Shown here piece after piece: positions 9,469-18,810 of a stretch of 36,858 bases of DNA. How positions within the stretch are numbered: the first letter of the stretch is position 1; each line of letters begins with the position of its first letter. The position numbers were made by a program, and so were the translations under genes. The stretch comes from an uncultured Clostridia bacterium (lineage in GTDB: Bacteria > Bacillota > Clostridia > Peptostreptococcales > Anaerovoracaceae): assembly GCA_945644815.1 (NCBI GenBank), contig CALZFA010000003.1, positions 1 to 36,858 on the forward strand. The letters are read 5' to 3'. The notes below the pieces were generated by a model. It was not told the DNA's origin. It ran no database searches and saw only the letters and a program-made list of their open reading frames with translations.

Positions 9469-10173
9469 ATGAACGATCAGTTTGAAAGAACCAGGATGCT
9501 TATCGGGCAGGACAATTTAGACAGATTAAAAGAGGCTAAAGTACTTGTTTTCGGTGTGGGAGGCGTAGGCGGGTACGTCTGCGAGGGTCTTTGCCGTGCA
9601 GGAATAGGCAGGATTGATATTGTGGATAAGGACTCGGTGGATATTACAAATATAAACCGTCAGATAATAGCTACTTATCAGACTTTGGGAAGGCCAAAGG
9701 TTGAGGTATGCCGTGAGAGAATGCTTTCAATAAATCCTGATATCAGGGTGGATGCAAGGCAGTGTTTCTATCTTCCGGAAAAGTCAGAAGAATTTGACTT
9801 CGGAGCCTATGACTATGTGGTTGACGCAGTGGATAATGTAACTGCAAAGCTTGACATTATATGCAATGCAAAAGCCGCCGGCGTGCCCGTGATTTCGTCC
9901 ATGGGAACGGGAAACAAGCTGAATCCTTTTATGTTTAAAATTGCTGATATAGAGAAAACCAGAGTGTGCCCTCTGGCAAAGGTGATACGAAAAGAGCTGA
10001 GAAAGAGGGGAATTACAGGCGTGAAGGTGCTTTACTCGGAAGAAGAACCTATAAAACCTGCAGAAAGCAGGAAAGATACTGCAAAAATAACGCCTGCAAG
10101 CATAAGTTTTGTACCGTCTTGTGCGGGACTTATGATTGCAGGGCGTATAGTCTTAGATATTCTTAAGATGTGA
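9469..10173 (+). CDS. tcdA: tRNA threonylcarbamoyladenosine dehydratase (ThiF/E1-like, TcdA)
   Basis: 'MNDQFERTRMLIGQDNLDRLKEAKVLVFGVGGVGGYVCEGLCRAGIGRIDIVDKDSVDITNINRQI', typical of the TcdA/CsdL family. Confidence 0.9.
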   Translation: MNDQFERTRMLIGQDNLDRLKEAKVLVFGVGGVGGYVCEGLCRAGIGRIDIVDKDSVDITNINRQIIATYQTLGRPKVEVCRERMLSINPDIRVDARQCFYLPEKSEEFDFGAYDYVVDAVDNVTAKLDIICNAKAAGVPVISSMGTGNKLNPFMFKIADIEKTRVCPLAKVIRKELRKRGITGVKVLYSEEEPIKPAESRKDTAKITPASISFVPSCAGLMIAGRIVLDILKM

Positions 10174-10728
10174 CAGGTCAGGGGGGCTTTTTAGCTCCCT
10201 TTCTAAATAATCAAGCATTTTATCTGCATCAGAGAAGGCCCCGAATATATCAAGGCATGAGCTCTTCATAAAACCCTTTGTCACCATATCATCAAGGAGA
10301 TTCAGAAGCAGATCGTAATAGCTGCTGACATTAAAAACTGCAATAGGCTTGTTCAGTTGCCCCAGTTGTTTAAGGGTAAGGATTTCAAAGAATTCCTCAT
10401 AGGTACCGATTCCGCCGGGAGCCATGATAAAGGCGTCGGAACGGTTTTCCATAAGCTGTTTGCGCTCTCTCATGGTATCTGTAAAAATAAATTCATCGCA
10501 GTCTTTCATGAGTATTCCCGGTTTATCAAAAAAAGCGGGAGCTATACCTACCGCCCGGCCGCCGCCCGCGGCGATGCCGCGTGCGATGGCGCCCATAAGT
10601 CCCTGAGCGCCGCCACCGAACACCAGCCCGTGACCACGGGCTGCCATGCGGCGGCCTAAATGCTCCGCTGCATCATAATATATCCTTTCAAGGTCCGTGC
10701 TGCTGGCACCGTACATACAAATATTCAT
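10153..10728 (-). CDS. LOG family protein (TIGR00730-type; cytokinin riboside 5'-monophosphate phosphoribohydrolase-like)
   Basis: 'GLVFGGGAQGLMGAIARG' and 'MAPGGIGTYEEFFEILTLKQLGQLNKPI' (PGGxGTxxE motif). Confidence 0.92.
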   Translation of the reverse strand: MNICMYGASSTDLERIYYDAAEHLGRRMAARGHGLVFGGGAQGLMGAIARGIAAGGGRAVGIAPAFFDKPGILMKDCDEFIFTDTMRERKQLMENRSDAFIMAPGGIGTYEEFFEILTLKQLGQLNKPIAVFNVSSYYDLLLNLLDDMVTKGFMKSSCLDIFGAFSDADKMLDYLERELKSPPDLSHLKNI

Positions 10729-10783
10729 AAGATAACCCTCCGTTTATTATTCATAATTATACAAAGCAGTCACAGGAGTGTCA

Positions 10784-11665
10784 ATGAAGAAAAAAACACC
10801 ATTAAAAAAGAAAATAGCATGGGTAATTGCCGTTGCGCTGATATTTTTTATAATTTCACCATTATCACGTTACGCTCTCAGTCTGGGGGTGATGTCCGTA
10901 TACAGCGGCATTCATGAACGTCAAAGCATAATGGCCGAAAAAGGGATTGAACTATATATACCGGGAGGCAGGCAGACAGAAGAGCCCGACTGGTATCCTT
11001 TCGTTATGACCTTTAATGCGGGTCCGGGGTTCGGCAGAGCCGCAGGTGATGACAGCCTGGAGCTTACAATACTGTATAATTTCGGTGTCTTCGACCTTTC
11101 CGAGGGCTGCAGCAGGCTTTACGACAGAAGTTCACCGTATTACAGCAGCTTTTACGGAGCATATCTGGTAACTCGCACTGAAAATACAGCATCAGGTAAT
11201 AAGAAGGAAGACGAAACACCTTTCGGATTTAATTATGAGGGTATGATAGATGCCGACGAGACGGCTTCAGTGCCACGGTATGATTTTATGAAACTGGTAT
11301 TGGGGGATTTAGGGGTCAGCCCATCGGAACAGGTATTTGAGTGGACGGCAGAGGAAGTCACTGATAATGTGGAATATCTGGGTTATAAAGGCTGGAGCAG
11401 AGTGGATGCATCCCTTTTGGTAAACGGGGCTGCTCATATCAGGAGAGATTTCAGACAATCATATCTTCAGTACGGTGCGCCGGGATATGATGTGGCCGCC
11501 CATGAAGAATTTCTTCCCATAACTATGAGAGGCAGGATTTACGGAAGATATTTTGAAGAAACAGACACAAGTATATTCTTTTACATCCTGACTCCGGAGC
11601 AGGACACTTTAGAAAAGTGCGACAGAGATATCTTGTCAAAATCTCAATTATCCGTTGCAAAATAA
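10784..11665 (+). CDS. Hypothetical membrane-anchored extracellular protein
   Basis: Short basic N-terminus MKKKTPLKKK, one N-terminal TM helix, then a Tyr/Asp-rich extracytoplasmic region; RBS aggag before ATG 10784. Confidence 0.65.
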   Translation: MKKKTPLKKKIAWVIAVALIFFIISPLSRYALSLGVMSVYSGIHERQSIMAEKGIELYIPGGRQTEEPDWYPFVMTFNAGPGFGRAAGDDSLELTILYNFGVFDLSEGCSRLYDRSSPYYSSFYGAYLVTRTENTASGNKKEDETPFGFNYEGMIDADETASVPRYDFMKLVLGDLGVSPSEQVFEWTAEEVTDNVEYLGYKGWSRVDASLLVNGAAHIRRDFRQSYLQYGAPGYDVAAHEEFLPITMRGRIYGRYFEETDTSIFFYILTPEQDTLEKCDRDILSKSQLSVAK

Positions 11666-11674
11666 GAATAGAGC

Positions 11675-11715
11675 AAAAAACAGCGGATGGGACAACCATT
11701 ACTCCGCTGTTTTTT
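11675..11715. terminator. Bidirectional terminator between convergent genes
   Basis: aaaaaacagcgga (11675-11687) / tccgctgtttttt (11703-11715), with A-tract on one side and T-tract on the other. Confidence 0.8.
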
Positions 11716-11723
11716 TATCTGTT

Positions 11724-12557
11724 TTAAAACCACTTTTTCTTCTTGAACCACAGTACCATGACCGTGCATATAAGTATGCTGAAACCGATGACACAAGCGT
11801 AGCCGTACTTCCATGTCAGTTCAGGCATGTTGGTGAAATTCATACCGTACCATCCTACCAGGAGAGTGAGGGGGAGAAAGAGAGCAGTAATCACAGTGAA
11901 GAATTTCATCAGCTGGTTCTGCTCTATGTCCACCTGCGCCTGACAGGCCTCACGCATCTGAGTGACATAATCCCGAAGTGTCAAAACATTGCTGCACAGC
12001 TTTTCTGCACGATTCTGGAGAATAGCGAAATGTCTTTTTGCATCGTGGGAAAGCACCTTTTCATCATCGATTTTCAGATTTTCAAAGATATCGCTCAGCT
12101 GTTCGTAGTAACGCTTTCTTCTGATAAGCTCCTTTCTGAAGCGCACGATATTGTCCAGATAACTTCTGGTATCATTTCCGGATATGGCCAAATCCTCCGC
12201 ATCCGTGATTTCTGCTTCAAGTCTGTCAAGGTCGTCGATGTCTTCTCTTAGAAGGGTAAAGAAAAATCTGTGGAGAACTTCATTTCCTGTCTGCTCGGAA
12301 GGCAGAGCTCTGTTTACCATATTCAGCGCTCTTTCATCCTCGCAAAAGAAGAAGACGTTTTCGGAGTCGCAGTAGGCCGTCAGCTTTGAAAGGTCGTTAT
12401 TGTCGGTAAGTACATCGTACCAGTCGAAAGCAAAGAGATAATAGCCTTCAAACTCTTCGAAGGTTTCAGTCTTACCCTGTTTCAGATAGTCGATAACATG
12501 TGAATCCATGTAGGGCGCGACTTCGTTGATTTTTTCTGTGATGAGCGCTTTAATCAT
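11724..12557 (-). CDS. CorA family divalent cation transporter-like protein
   Basis: C-terminal two-TM region with the CorA 'YGMNF' motif; start at 12557 preceded by ggagcaaaagac (ORF track start 12623 is too far upstream). Confidence 0.88.
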   Translation of the reverse strand: MIKALITEKINEVAPYMDSHVIDYLKQGKTETFEEFEGYYLFAFDWYDVLTDNNDLSKLTAYCDSENVFFFCEDERALNMVNRALPSEQTGNEVLHRFFFTLLREDIDDLDRLEAEITDAEDLAISGNDTRSYLDNIVRFRKELIRRKRYYEQLSDIFENLKIDDEKVLSHDAKRHFAILQNRAEKLCSNVLTLRDYVTQMREACQAQVDIEQNQLMKFFTVITALFLPLTLLVGWYGMNFTNMPELTWKYGYACVIGFSILICTVMVLWFKKKKWF

Positions 12558-13467
12558 GTCTTTTGCTCCTTTCTTCCATGAGTGCAAGAGCATGGTCAAT
12601 AATTTTGCCGTAGCGGTATTCATCGGTCAAAAAGCTGATGCCGTGGTCTGCACCAGGGAAGGTTTCAAATATGATATCACCATCAGGGTTAGATGCCTTA
12701 AATGCCTCATATATTTTCTTACTCATGGAGCACGGTACGAACTTGTCATCTTCTCCGTGAATTATGAGAACGGGAATTTTGGCGTGGCAGACTGCTTCTG
12801 CAGCATCGGCAGCTTCAAGGTCAAAATGGCCGTAAAGTTTTGCTCCGAGCTTTATGAAAGGATATAAAAGCTTTATGGGAAGCTTCATGTCATGGCCCAC
12901 TTTCAAGATTATATCTTTCGGAGACGAATAAGGACAGTCGGCAATAATCCCTATAACATTTTCGGGCAAGTCAAGCTCTGCTGACATCAGCACGGTGGTG
13001 GCTCCCATAGAGACGCCCGAAATTATAATGGGAGTATCATTTCCGAAACGACGGCAGATATATCTGACCCAGCTCAGGCAGTCAAATCTTTCATTGATAC
13101 CCATTGAGATAGTGTTTCCTTCGCTGTTTCCGTGTGCACGCTGGTCTACAAGCAGAGTATTTGCGCCCTTTTCTCTGGCAAGCTTGTTGCCCCCGCAGAA
13201 ATCACGGCAAGCATAGCCCCTGTATCCGTGAAACTCAATGTGCACAGGTGCTCCGTCTTTTACATGATAGTATCTTCCTGTCAGCTTTAAACCGTCATGG
13301 GATGTAATGTATACCTGCTCAAAGGGTATGGCGCTCAGTTCGTCCATGAGTGCAAGCATCTCATCGCTTCTGCTTTCATATTGTTCTCCGACAGGCAGTT
13401 TAACAGGGCTGCCTTTCTTTTCGGGCGCCGCATAAAAAATACGGCGATAACAGTAGTATGCCAGCAT
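12550..13467 (-). CDS. Alpha/beta hydrolase
   Basis: 'HGYRGYACRDF', nucleophile elbow 'ISGVSMGATTVL', 'PVLIIHGEDDKFVP', 'FPGADHGISF'. Confidence 0.9.
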   Translation of the reverse strand: MLAYYCYRRIFYAAPEKKGSPVKLPVGEQYESRSDEMLALMDELSAIPFEQVYITSHDGLKLTGRYYHVKDGAPVHIEFHGYRGYACRDFCGGNKLAREKGANTLLVDQRAHGNSEGNTISMGINERFDCLSWVRYICRRFGNDTPIIISGVSMGATTVLMSAELDLPENVIGIIADCPYSSPKDIILKVGHDMKLPIKLLYPFIKLGAKLYGHFDLEAADAAEAVCHAKIPVLIIHGEDDKFVPCSMSKKIYEAFKASNPDGDIIFETFPGADHGISFLTDEYRYGKIIDHALALMEERSKRHD

Positions 13468-13534
13468 AGACTCGGGTCACTCCTTCATTTAAATTATAAG
13501 AGAGATTATACCACAGTCAGCAGTTATTTTCAAA

Positions 13535-14269
13535 TTACACGATTCTTCCGTCCGTAGAGACGGTTACCACCTGATGCGGTATAAGCTTTCCGCTCTGCTG
13601 AAGGGCTTTTTTTGCCGCAAATTCGATGCCGCCGCAGCATGGAACCTCCATTCTCACTACCGTAACACTCTCAATGTCGTTATTTTCCATAATGGCTGTG
13701 AGCTTTTCGGAGTAGTCGCCCTCATCCAGCTTGGGACAGCCGATAAGCACCACTTTATTTTTGATAAAGTCGTTGTGGAAGTTTCCGTAGGCATAAGCTG
13801 TACAGTCTGCGGCAATAAGCAGGTGGGCGCCGTTGAAATAAGGAGCCTTTACGGGAGAAAGCTTGATCTGCACCGGCCACTGTGAAAGGCGGCTCGGTAC
13901 ACTCTGAGAGGCTGCCGCTTCCGTGGTGCAGCAGGAAATATCGGACTCGTTTCCCGGATGTCTTATGGCTCTTGCCTGAGAACCCGGACAACCACATGGC
14001 ATACCGCCGCCAAGTTCACGCGTCAGCTTTTTTTCCAGCTGGGCTTTCTTTACTGCAGCCTCATCATAGGCAGGGGCTTCACGCATTTCAAAAGTAATGG
14101 CTCCTGTAGGACAGGCAGGAAGACAGTCTCCCAGACCGTCGCAGTAATCTTCTCTTGTCAGTTTTGCCACGCCGTCAATCATGGCGATGGCACCTTCGTG
14201 ACATGCTGCGGCACATGCGCCGCAGCCGTTGCATTTTGATTCGTCTATTTTAATTATTTTTCTTAACAT
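13535..14269 (-). CDS. 4Fe-4S ferredoxin-domain protein
   Basis: Two clusters: CNGCGACAAACHEGAI and CDGLGDCLPACPTGAI, plus a Cys-rich C-terminal part. ATG 14269 behind ggagg. Confidence 0.88.
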   Translation of the reverse strand: MLRKIIKIDESKCNGCGACAAACHEGAIAMIDGVAKLTREDYCDGLGDCLPACPTGAITFEMREAPAYDEAAVKKAQLEKKLTRELGGGMPCGCPGSQARAIRHPGNESDISCCTTEAAASQSVPSRLSQWPVQIKLSPVKAPYFNGAHLLIAADCTAYAYGNFHNDFIKNKVVLIGCPKLDEGDYSEKLTAIMENNDIESVTVVRMEVPCCGGIEFAAKKALQQSGKLIPHQVVTVSTDGRIV

Positions 14270-14326
14270 TTTTTTATCCTCCATTGAATCTTTTCCTGCA
14301 GTATAATACAATTATTGCGTAAAGTA

Positions 14327-14342
14327 TGTTGTAAATCCAACA
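14327..14342. promoter_or_regulatory. Candidate Crp/Fnr-type operator
   Basis: TGTTG-TAAATC-CAACA, a perfect 5-bp dyad with 6-bp spacer (same geometry as Crp TGTGA-N6-TCACA), between the 4Fe-4S gene and the Crp/Fnr gene. Confidence 0.45.
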
Positions 14343-14356
14343 AAACGGAGGAAAAT

Positions 14357-15025
14357 ATGAAAAAATATATACAAGTAATTGAAAAATGCAGTCTGTTTTC
14401 GGGAATAAGCCGTGAGGAGATACTTGAGATGTCCGGGTGTCTGAAGATAACGGTAGTAAAAGTGGCAAAGAATCAAACAATAATAGCGGAAGGCGATCCT
14501 GTAAAATATATGGGTGTGGTTCTTAGCGGCAGCGTCAGAGTGATCAGAGAGGATTATTACGGGAACAGAACCATCGTCGCGGAGATGGGACCTGCTGAGC
14601 TCTTTGCAGAAACAGCAGCTGCTGCGGGAGCTGTCAAAATGCCCGTAAGCGTAACGGCTTCGCAGGACAGTGAAATAATGCTGATGGATTGCCGCAAAGC
14701 AATTTATTCCTGCTGCAACGGCTGTATTTTCCATAACAGACTCATAGCTAATCTCCTGCAGGCCGTAGCCGAAAAAAACATGCTTCTCAATCAGAAGATG
14801 GAGATAATATCCAAGAGAACGACGAGAGAAAAGCTGATGGCATATCTTCTTTATGAGGCAAAGAAAAAAAACTCCGGTGAATTCGTGATTCCATACAGCA
14901 GGCAGGAGCTTGCCGACTATCTCGGAGTTGACAGAAGCGCCATGAGCGCGGAAATTGCCAGAATGCGAAAGGACGGCTTAATTGAGAGCAAAAAAAGCCG
15001 GTTTAAACTTTTGGAACATCTTTAA
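14357..15025 (+). CDS. Crp/Fnr family transcriptional regulator
   Basis: Cyclic-nucleotide-binding-like N-terminus ('CSLFSGISREEILEM', 'IIAEGDPVKYMGVVLSGSVRV') and C-terminal HTH 'SRQELADYLGVDRSAMSAEIARMRKDGLI'. ATG 14357 behind ggagg. Confidence 0.92.
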   Translation: MKKYIQVIEKCSLFSGISREEILEMSGCLKITVVKVAKNQTIIAEGDPVKYMGVVLSGSVRVIREDYYGNRTIVAEMGPAELFAETAAAAGAVKMPVSVTASQDSEIMLMDCRKAIYSCCNGCIFHNRLIANLLQAVAEKNMLLNQKMEIISKRTTREKLMAYLLYEAKKKNSGEFVIPYSRQELADYLGVDRSAMSAEIARMRKDGLIESKKSRFKLLEHL

Positions 15026-15070
15026 GGTGTGTGGGCAGTATGGGTTTTTTGTGAAGAAAGGCGGCATTTC

Positions 15071-15099
15071 TTGACTTGAAAAGGTTTTACAAGTATAAT
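15071..15099 (+). promoter_or_regulatory. Sigma-A-type promoter for DUF308 gene
   Basis: TTGACT (15071-15076), 17-bp spacer, TATAAT (15094-15099). Confidence 0.8.
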
Positions 15100-15126
15100 A
15101 ATAAGGATGATAAGGAGGAATTACCA

Positions 15127-15861
15127 GTGAGAATATTGACTATGCTTACAGGAATCCTGTTCATAGGAGCAGGCATTTTCCTGGTTGCCAACGAAGGGGT
15201 TACTTTTTTATCAGTTGCTTTCATTGTAGGACTAATGTTTGTGATTGCAGGTGTTGTAGAATGTCTTTCGTACAACAGTTATAGAGGGGATAACGTAGAA
15301 AGATCATGGATTTTAAATGACGGAGCAACTACTCTTGTACTCGGAGGGCTGATCCTGCTTAACAGAATTGCTGCAGATGCAGTAGTGCCTATGATTCTGG
15401 GATTGTGGGTGCTTATAACAGGTATCCGTAATTTTGTAAATGCCTGGGAGCATATAGAAGAGAAAGGAAATGATTTCTATGACCATTTAATTATAGGAAT
15501 TATTAATATAGTCTTCGGATTATATGTTTTCTTTGACGGAGAGATATTTAATCTTGCATCAATTACCATGATAGGTCTTTGCATAATCGTGCAGGGTATC
15601 AATATCATTCATGTGGGATCTACTATCAGAATTATAAAACCGACATTTATCAAGACAAAAGAAGAGATGCTGGAAGCGGCTGCGGCTAAAGCCGAAGAGG
15701 CTCATGCCACCGCTAAGGAGGCTATTAAAGCTGCAAAGGCTGCCAAGGAAGAGCTTAAGTCTGTAGAAGAGACTCCGGCGGAAATCCTTGATCCTACTCT
15801 GGCGCCGAAACCGGGTACCCAGACTGATGACGAAGGACAGGCTCCGGCAGACGAGGAATAG
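15127..15861 (+). CDS. DUF308/HdeD-like membrane protein with Ala/Lys/Glu-rich C-terminal tail
   Basis: Paired TM helices with DUF308-like pattern; C-terminal 'AAAAKAEEAHATAKEAIKAAKAAKEEL'. GTG start 15127 behind aaggagg; the ORF-track start 15076 lies inside the promoter. Confidence 0.82.
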   Translation: MRILTMLTGILFIGAGIFLVANEGVTFLSVAFIVGLMFVIAGVVECLSYNSYRGDNVERSWILNDGATTLVLGGLILLNRIAADAVVPMILGLWVLITGIRNFVNAWEHIEEKGNDFYDHLIIGIINIVFGLYVFFDGEIFNLASITMIGLCIIVQGINIIHVGSTIRIIKPTFIKTKEEMLEAAAAKAEEAHATAKEAIKAAKAAKEELKSVEETPAEILDPTLAPKPGTQTDDEGQAPADEE

Positions 15862-15865
15862 AAAA

Positions 15866-17065
15866 ATGAAAAAAAGCTATGATATTGCTGTAATAGGCGG
15901 AGGAGCCTCCGGGCTTGCGGCGGCCATTACTGCCGCCAGGAGAGCAAAGGGTGTATCCGTGGCTGTTTTTGAGAAAAAAGACAGAACAGGAAAAAAACTC
16001 AGTGCTACAGGAAACGGAAGATGCAATATTTCCAATACCGGATGCGAAGATCTGGAGCAGGTCATAGACTTTTTTGGCAGCGTTGGAATCGCTCTGCGCA
16101 GTGAGGAGGAGGGAAGACTTTATCCCTACAGTGAGGAGGCAGGGGAGGTTACATCTATCCTCACTGCCTGCGCTCTTAGCGAAGGCGTTGAAATCAATTT
16201 AAATAGCGAGATTACTGGAATGGAAGCAGAGCCATCAGGCGGCTTCCTTCTTTTCGTTGGTGAAAAAAGCTTTTTTGCACGAAATGTGCTTCTTGCATCA
16301 GGAGGCAAATCCTATGCAGCTCTGGGAACTACCGGTGACGGCTATAGATTTGCAAAAAAATTAGGACACAGTGTGAGGCAGCTTATTCCGGCTCTTACAG
16401 CAGTGGAGGTGGTTGAGGACTTGACGTCCCTTAAAGGATTGAGGACAAAGGCGAAGGTTTCCCTCTACAAAAACGGACAAATGATCTTTAGCGAAAAAGG
16501 CGAGGTTCAGTTCAGAGACGACAGTATTTCCGGTATATGTGTTATGAATATGTCGAGGTATATCAGAAAGGATAGTTGCTGTGAGATAAGAATTAACACG
16601 GTGGCTGATTTCCGAGAAGAAGAGATTTCAGCAATGCTTGAGGGCAGATTTGCCATCAGGGGACTTACTGCAGAAGAAGCATTAAAGACTTTGGTTAAAA
16701 AACCGCTGGCTAAGTATGCACTGAGGACGGCCGGCATAGATGCCGAAAAAAAAGCGGCCATCTTTCTCGACAAGGAGGAAGGGATTCAAAAGCTTTCCTG
16801 CCTGAAACGCAGTCTCTCCGATATGCGCTTTAAAGTAAAAGGGCTGAAAGGCTGGAATGAGGCACAGGTCACGTCCGGCGGTGTTCTGTTGTCGGAGGTG
16901 GACGGTATGACCATGGAGTCGAAACTTAACCCGGGGCTGTTTTTTAGCGGAGAAGTGCTGGATTATGACGGTCCCTGCGGAGGATATAATCTCCATCATG
17001 CGTGGCTCACAGGCATCCGCGCAGGAAAGGCAATGGCAGAAAAATGTACAGAATCCATCAGATAA
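15866..17065 (+). CDS. NAD(P)/FAD-dependent oxidoreductase (HI0933/BaiN-like flavoprotein)
   Basis: 'YDIAVIGGGASGLAAAITAAR', 'GKKLSATGNGRCNISN', 'LASGGKSYAALGTTGDGYRFAKKLGH', 'LFFSGEVLDYDGPCGGYNLHHAWLTG'. Confidence 0.92.
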   Translation: MKKSYDIAVIGGGASGLAAAITAARRAKGVSVAVFEKKDRTGKKLSATGNGRCNISNTGCEDLEQVIDFFGSVGIALRSEEEGRLYPYSEEAGEVTSILTACALSEGVEINLNSEITGMEAEPSGGFLLFVGEKSFFARNVLLASGGKSYAALGTTGDGYRFAKKLGHSVRQLIPALTAVEVVEDLTSLKGLRTKAKVSLYKNGQMIFSEKGEVQFRDDSISGICVMNMSRYIRKDSCCEIRINTVADFREEEISAMLEGRFAIRGLTAEEALKTLVKKPLAKYALRTAGIDAEKKAAIFLDKEEGIQKLSCLKRSLSDMRFKVKGLKGWNEAQVTSGGVLLSEVDGMTMESKLNPGLFFSGEVLDYDGPCGGYNLHHAWLTGIRAGKAMAEKCTESIR

Positions 17066-18738
17066 TACTGAAACCGGGAGAGTCTGCAGATTGCCTGCCG
17101 GAAAAAATACTAAAGAAGCTGGGGCCTTCTGGCAGGGGGCTTGTGATAAGCCAGTGGAAAATAGTAAAAGAGTCTATCGATGCCCGTGACAAGACAGATA
17201 TAAAACTTGTGTACTCGGTGGATTTTACGGTGGCTTCTGCAGCAAATCCGAAAAAAAAGGCCACTCTTAAACTCAAGAACAGACAGGGCCTCGAAATTGC
17301 TCCGGATATGAATTATAAGCAGGCGGTGACTATGACCGATGCTCCCCGTATGACACAGAGACCTGTAATTGTAGGCTTTGGACCTGCCGGCATGTTTGCA
17401 GGCCTTATCCTGGCTCGTGCGGGCTACAGGCCTTTGATTCTGGAAAGAGGGCAGGATGTGGACGCGCGTACTGCTTCCGTGGAAAGATTCTGGAAGACAG
17501 GCTTGCTGGATACCGAATCCAATGTTCAGTTCGGTGAGGGCGGTGCCGGAACATTCAGTGACGGTAAGCTGACGACGGGAATTAAAGACCCACGCATCAG
17601 AAAAGTGCTGAATGAGCTGGTTAGTGCAGGGGGTCCGGAAGACATTCTGTACAAACAGAAGCCGCACATCGGAACTGATATTCTAAGGACGGTGGTAAAG
17701 TCTATAAGAGAGGAAATCAAGTCCCTTGGAGGCGAAATAAGGTTCGGATGCCGGGTGGAGGATATTGTGATAGAAGAGGATGTCACCGAACATGGCAGTC
17801 AGGGCCGTGAAGGTGGCAGTCAGAGCCGTGAATGTGGCAGTGAAGTCCGCAAATGCCCCATAAGCCGCATAACAGGAGTCATCATTAAGAGCGGCGACCG
17901 GTCGGAAGATGAGCATATACCATGCGAGGCAGTGGTTTTTGCTATCGGACACAGCGCCAGAGATACTTTCAGATGGCTGCACGAAAAAGGCATTGATATG
18001 GCACAGAAGCCTTTTTCCATAGGGGTAAGAATAGAACATCCCCAGGAAATGGTGGACATAGCTCAGTATGGAGCGTCTGCTGAAGAACTTGGACTTCCGC
18101 CGGCAGATTACAAGCTCAGCTACCGCTGTAAAAATGGCCGCGGAGTTTATACATTTTGTATGTGCCCAGGAGGAGAGGTGGTGGTTGCTTCATCTCAGGA
18201 GGCAGGTGTGGTGACCAACGGTATGAGCTATCATGACCGTGGAAGCGGAACAGCCAACAGCGCTCTGCTTTGCGATGTTAGAGTAAGTGATTTCGGCTCG
18301 GATCATGTACTGGCGGGAGTTGAGTTTCAGGAAAAGTACGAAAGGCTTGCATACGAAAACGGCGGAAGAAGCTACAGAGCGCCTCGATGTACATGGGGAC
18401 AGTTTCGAAGTGCCGAGGCTGCCGCAGTGGAAAATTCTCTGCCGGAGTTTGCTGCTCAGGCAATACGAGAAGCCATGCCATACTTTGGTAAAAAACTGAA
18501 GGGCTTTGACAGAGATGATGCCGTCATGACTGCTGTTGAGTCAAGAAGTTCATCACCTGTAAGATTCGCGAGGGATGAATCTATGACGGGAAGCCTTGGA
18601 GGTTGCGTTCTTGAAGGTTTTTACCCATGCGGCGAGGGCGCCGGTTATGCCGGAGGGATCATGTCGGCTGCAGTAGATGGAATAAAGGCTGCGGAGGCCA
18701 TAATAAAGAAGTGGAAGCCTTCTTCAGACAATTGTTGA
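17044..18738 (+). CDS. FAD-dependent dehydrogenase (COG2509-type)
   Basis: 'RPVIVGFGPAGMFAGLILARAGYRPLILERGQDVDAR', 'ESNVQFGEGGAGTFSDGKLTTGIKD', 'CMCPGGEVVVASSQEAGVVTNGMSYHDR'. ATG 17044 overlaps the upstream gene's end. Confidence 0.9.
   Translation: MYRIHQIILKPGESADCLPEKILKKLGPSGRGLVISQWKIVKESIDARDKTDIKLVYSVDFTVASAANPKKKATLKLKNRQGLEIAPDMNYKQAVTMTDAPRMTQRPVIVGFGPAGMFAGLILARAGYRPLILERGQDVDARTASVERFWKTGLLDTESNVQFGEGGAGTFSDGKLTTGIKDPRIRKVLNELVSAGGPEDILYKQKPHIGTDILRTVVKSIREEIKSLGGEIRFGCRVEDIVIEEDVTEHGSQGREGGSQSRECGSEVRKCPISRITGVIIKSGDRSEDEHIPCEAVVFAIGHSARDTFRWLHEKGIDMAQKPFSIGVRIEHPQEMVDIAQYGASAEELGLPPADYKLSYRCKNGRGVYTFCMCPGGEVVVASSQEAGVVTNGMSYHDRGSGTANSALLCDVRVSDFGSDHVLAGVEFQEKYERLAYENGGRSYRAPRCTWGQFRSAEAAAVENSLPEFAAQAIREAMPYFGKKLKGFDRDDAVMTAVESRSSSPVRFARDESMTGSLGGCVLEGFYPCGEGAGYAGGIMSAAVDGIKAAEAIIKKWKPSSDNC
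17794..17856 (+). repeat. Three imperfect 21-bp tandem repeats inside the COG2509-type gene
   Basis: Units 17794-17814, 17815-17835 and 17836-17856 encode GSQGREG / GSQSREC / GSEVRKC. Confidence 0.85.
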
Positions 18739-18773
18739 TAGAGAGCACCGGATTTCGGAGCTCATTTCCCACA

Positions 18774-18810
18774 AAAAAACACCCAAAAGACGATTTACTG
18801 GGTGTTTTTT
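18774..18810. terminator. Bidirectional terminator between convergent genes
   Basis: aaaaaacaccca (18774-18785) / tgggtgtttttt (18799-18810), 12-bp stem. Confidence 0.8.

Noticed and set aside
10153-10173. Tail-to-tail overlap of tcdA and the LOG gene
   Set aside because: Short convergent overlaps are common; no further signal.
17110-17667. 185-aa minus-strand ORF opposite the COG2509-type gene
   Set aside because: Antisense shadow ORF with no initiation signal or domain.
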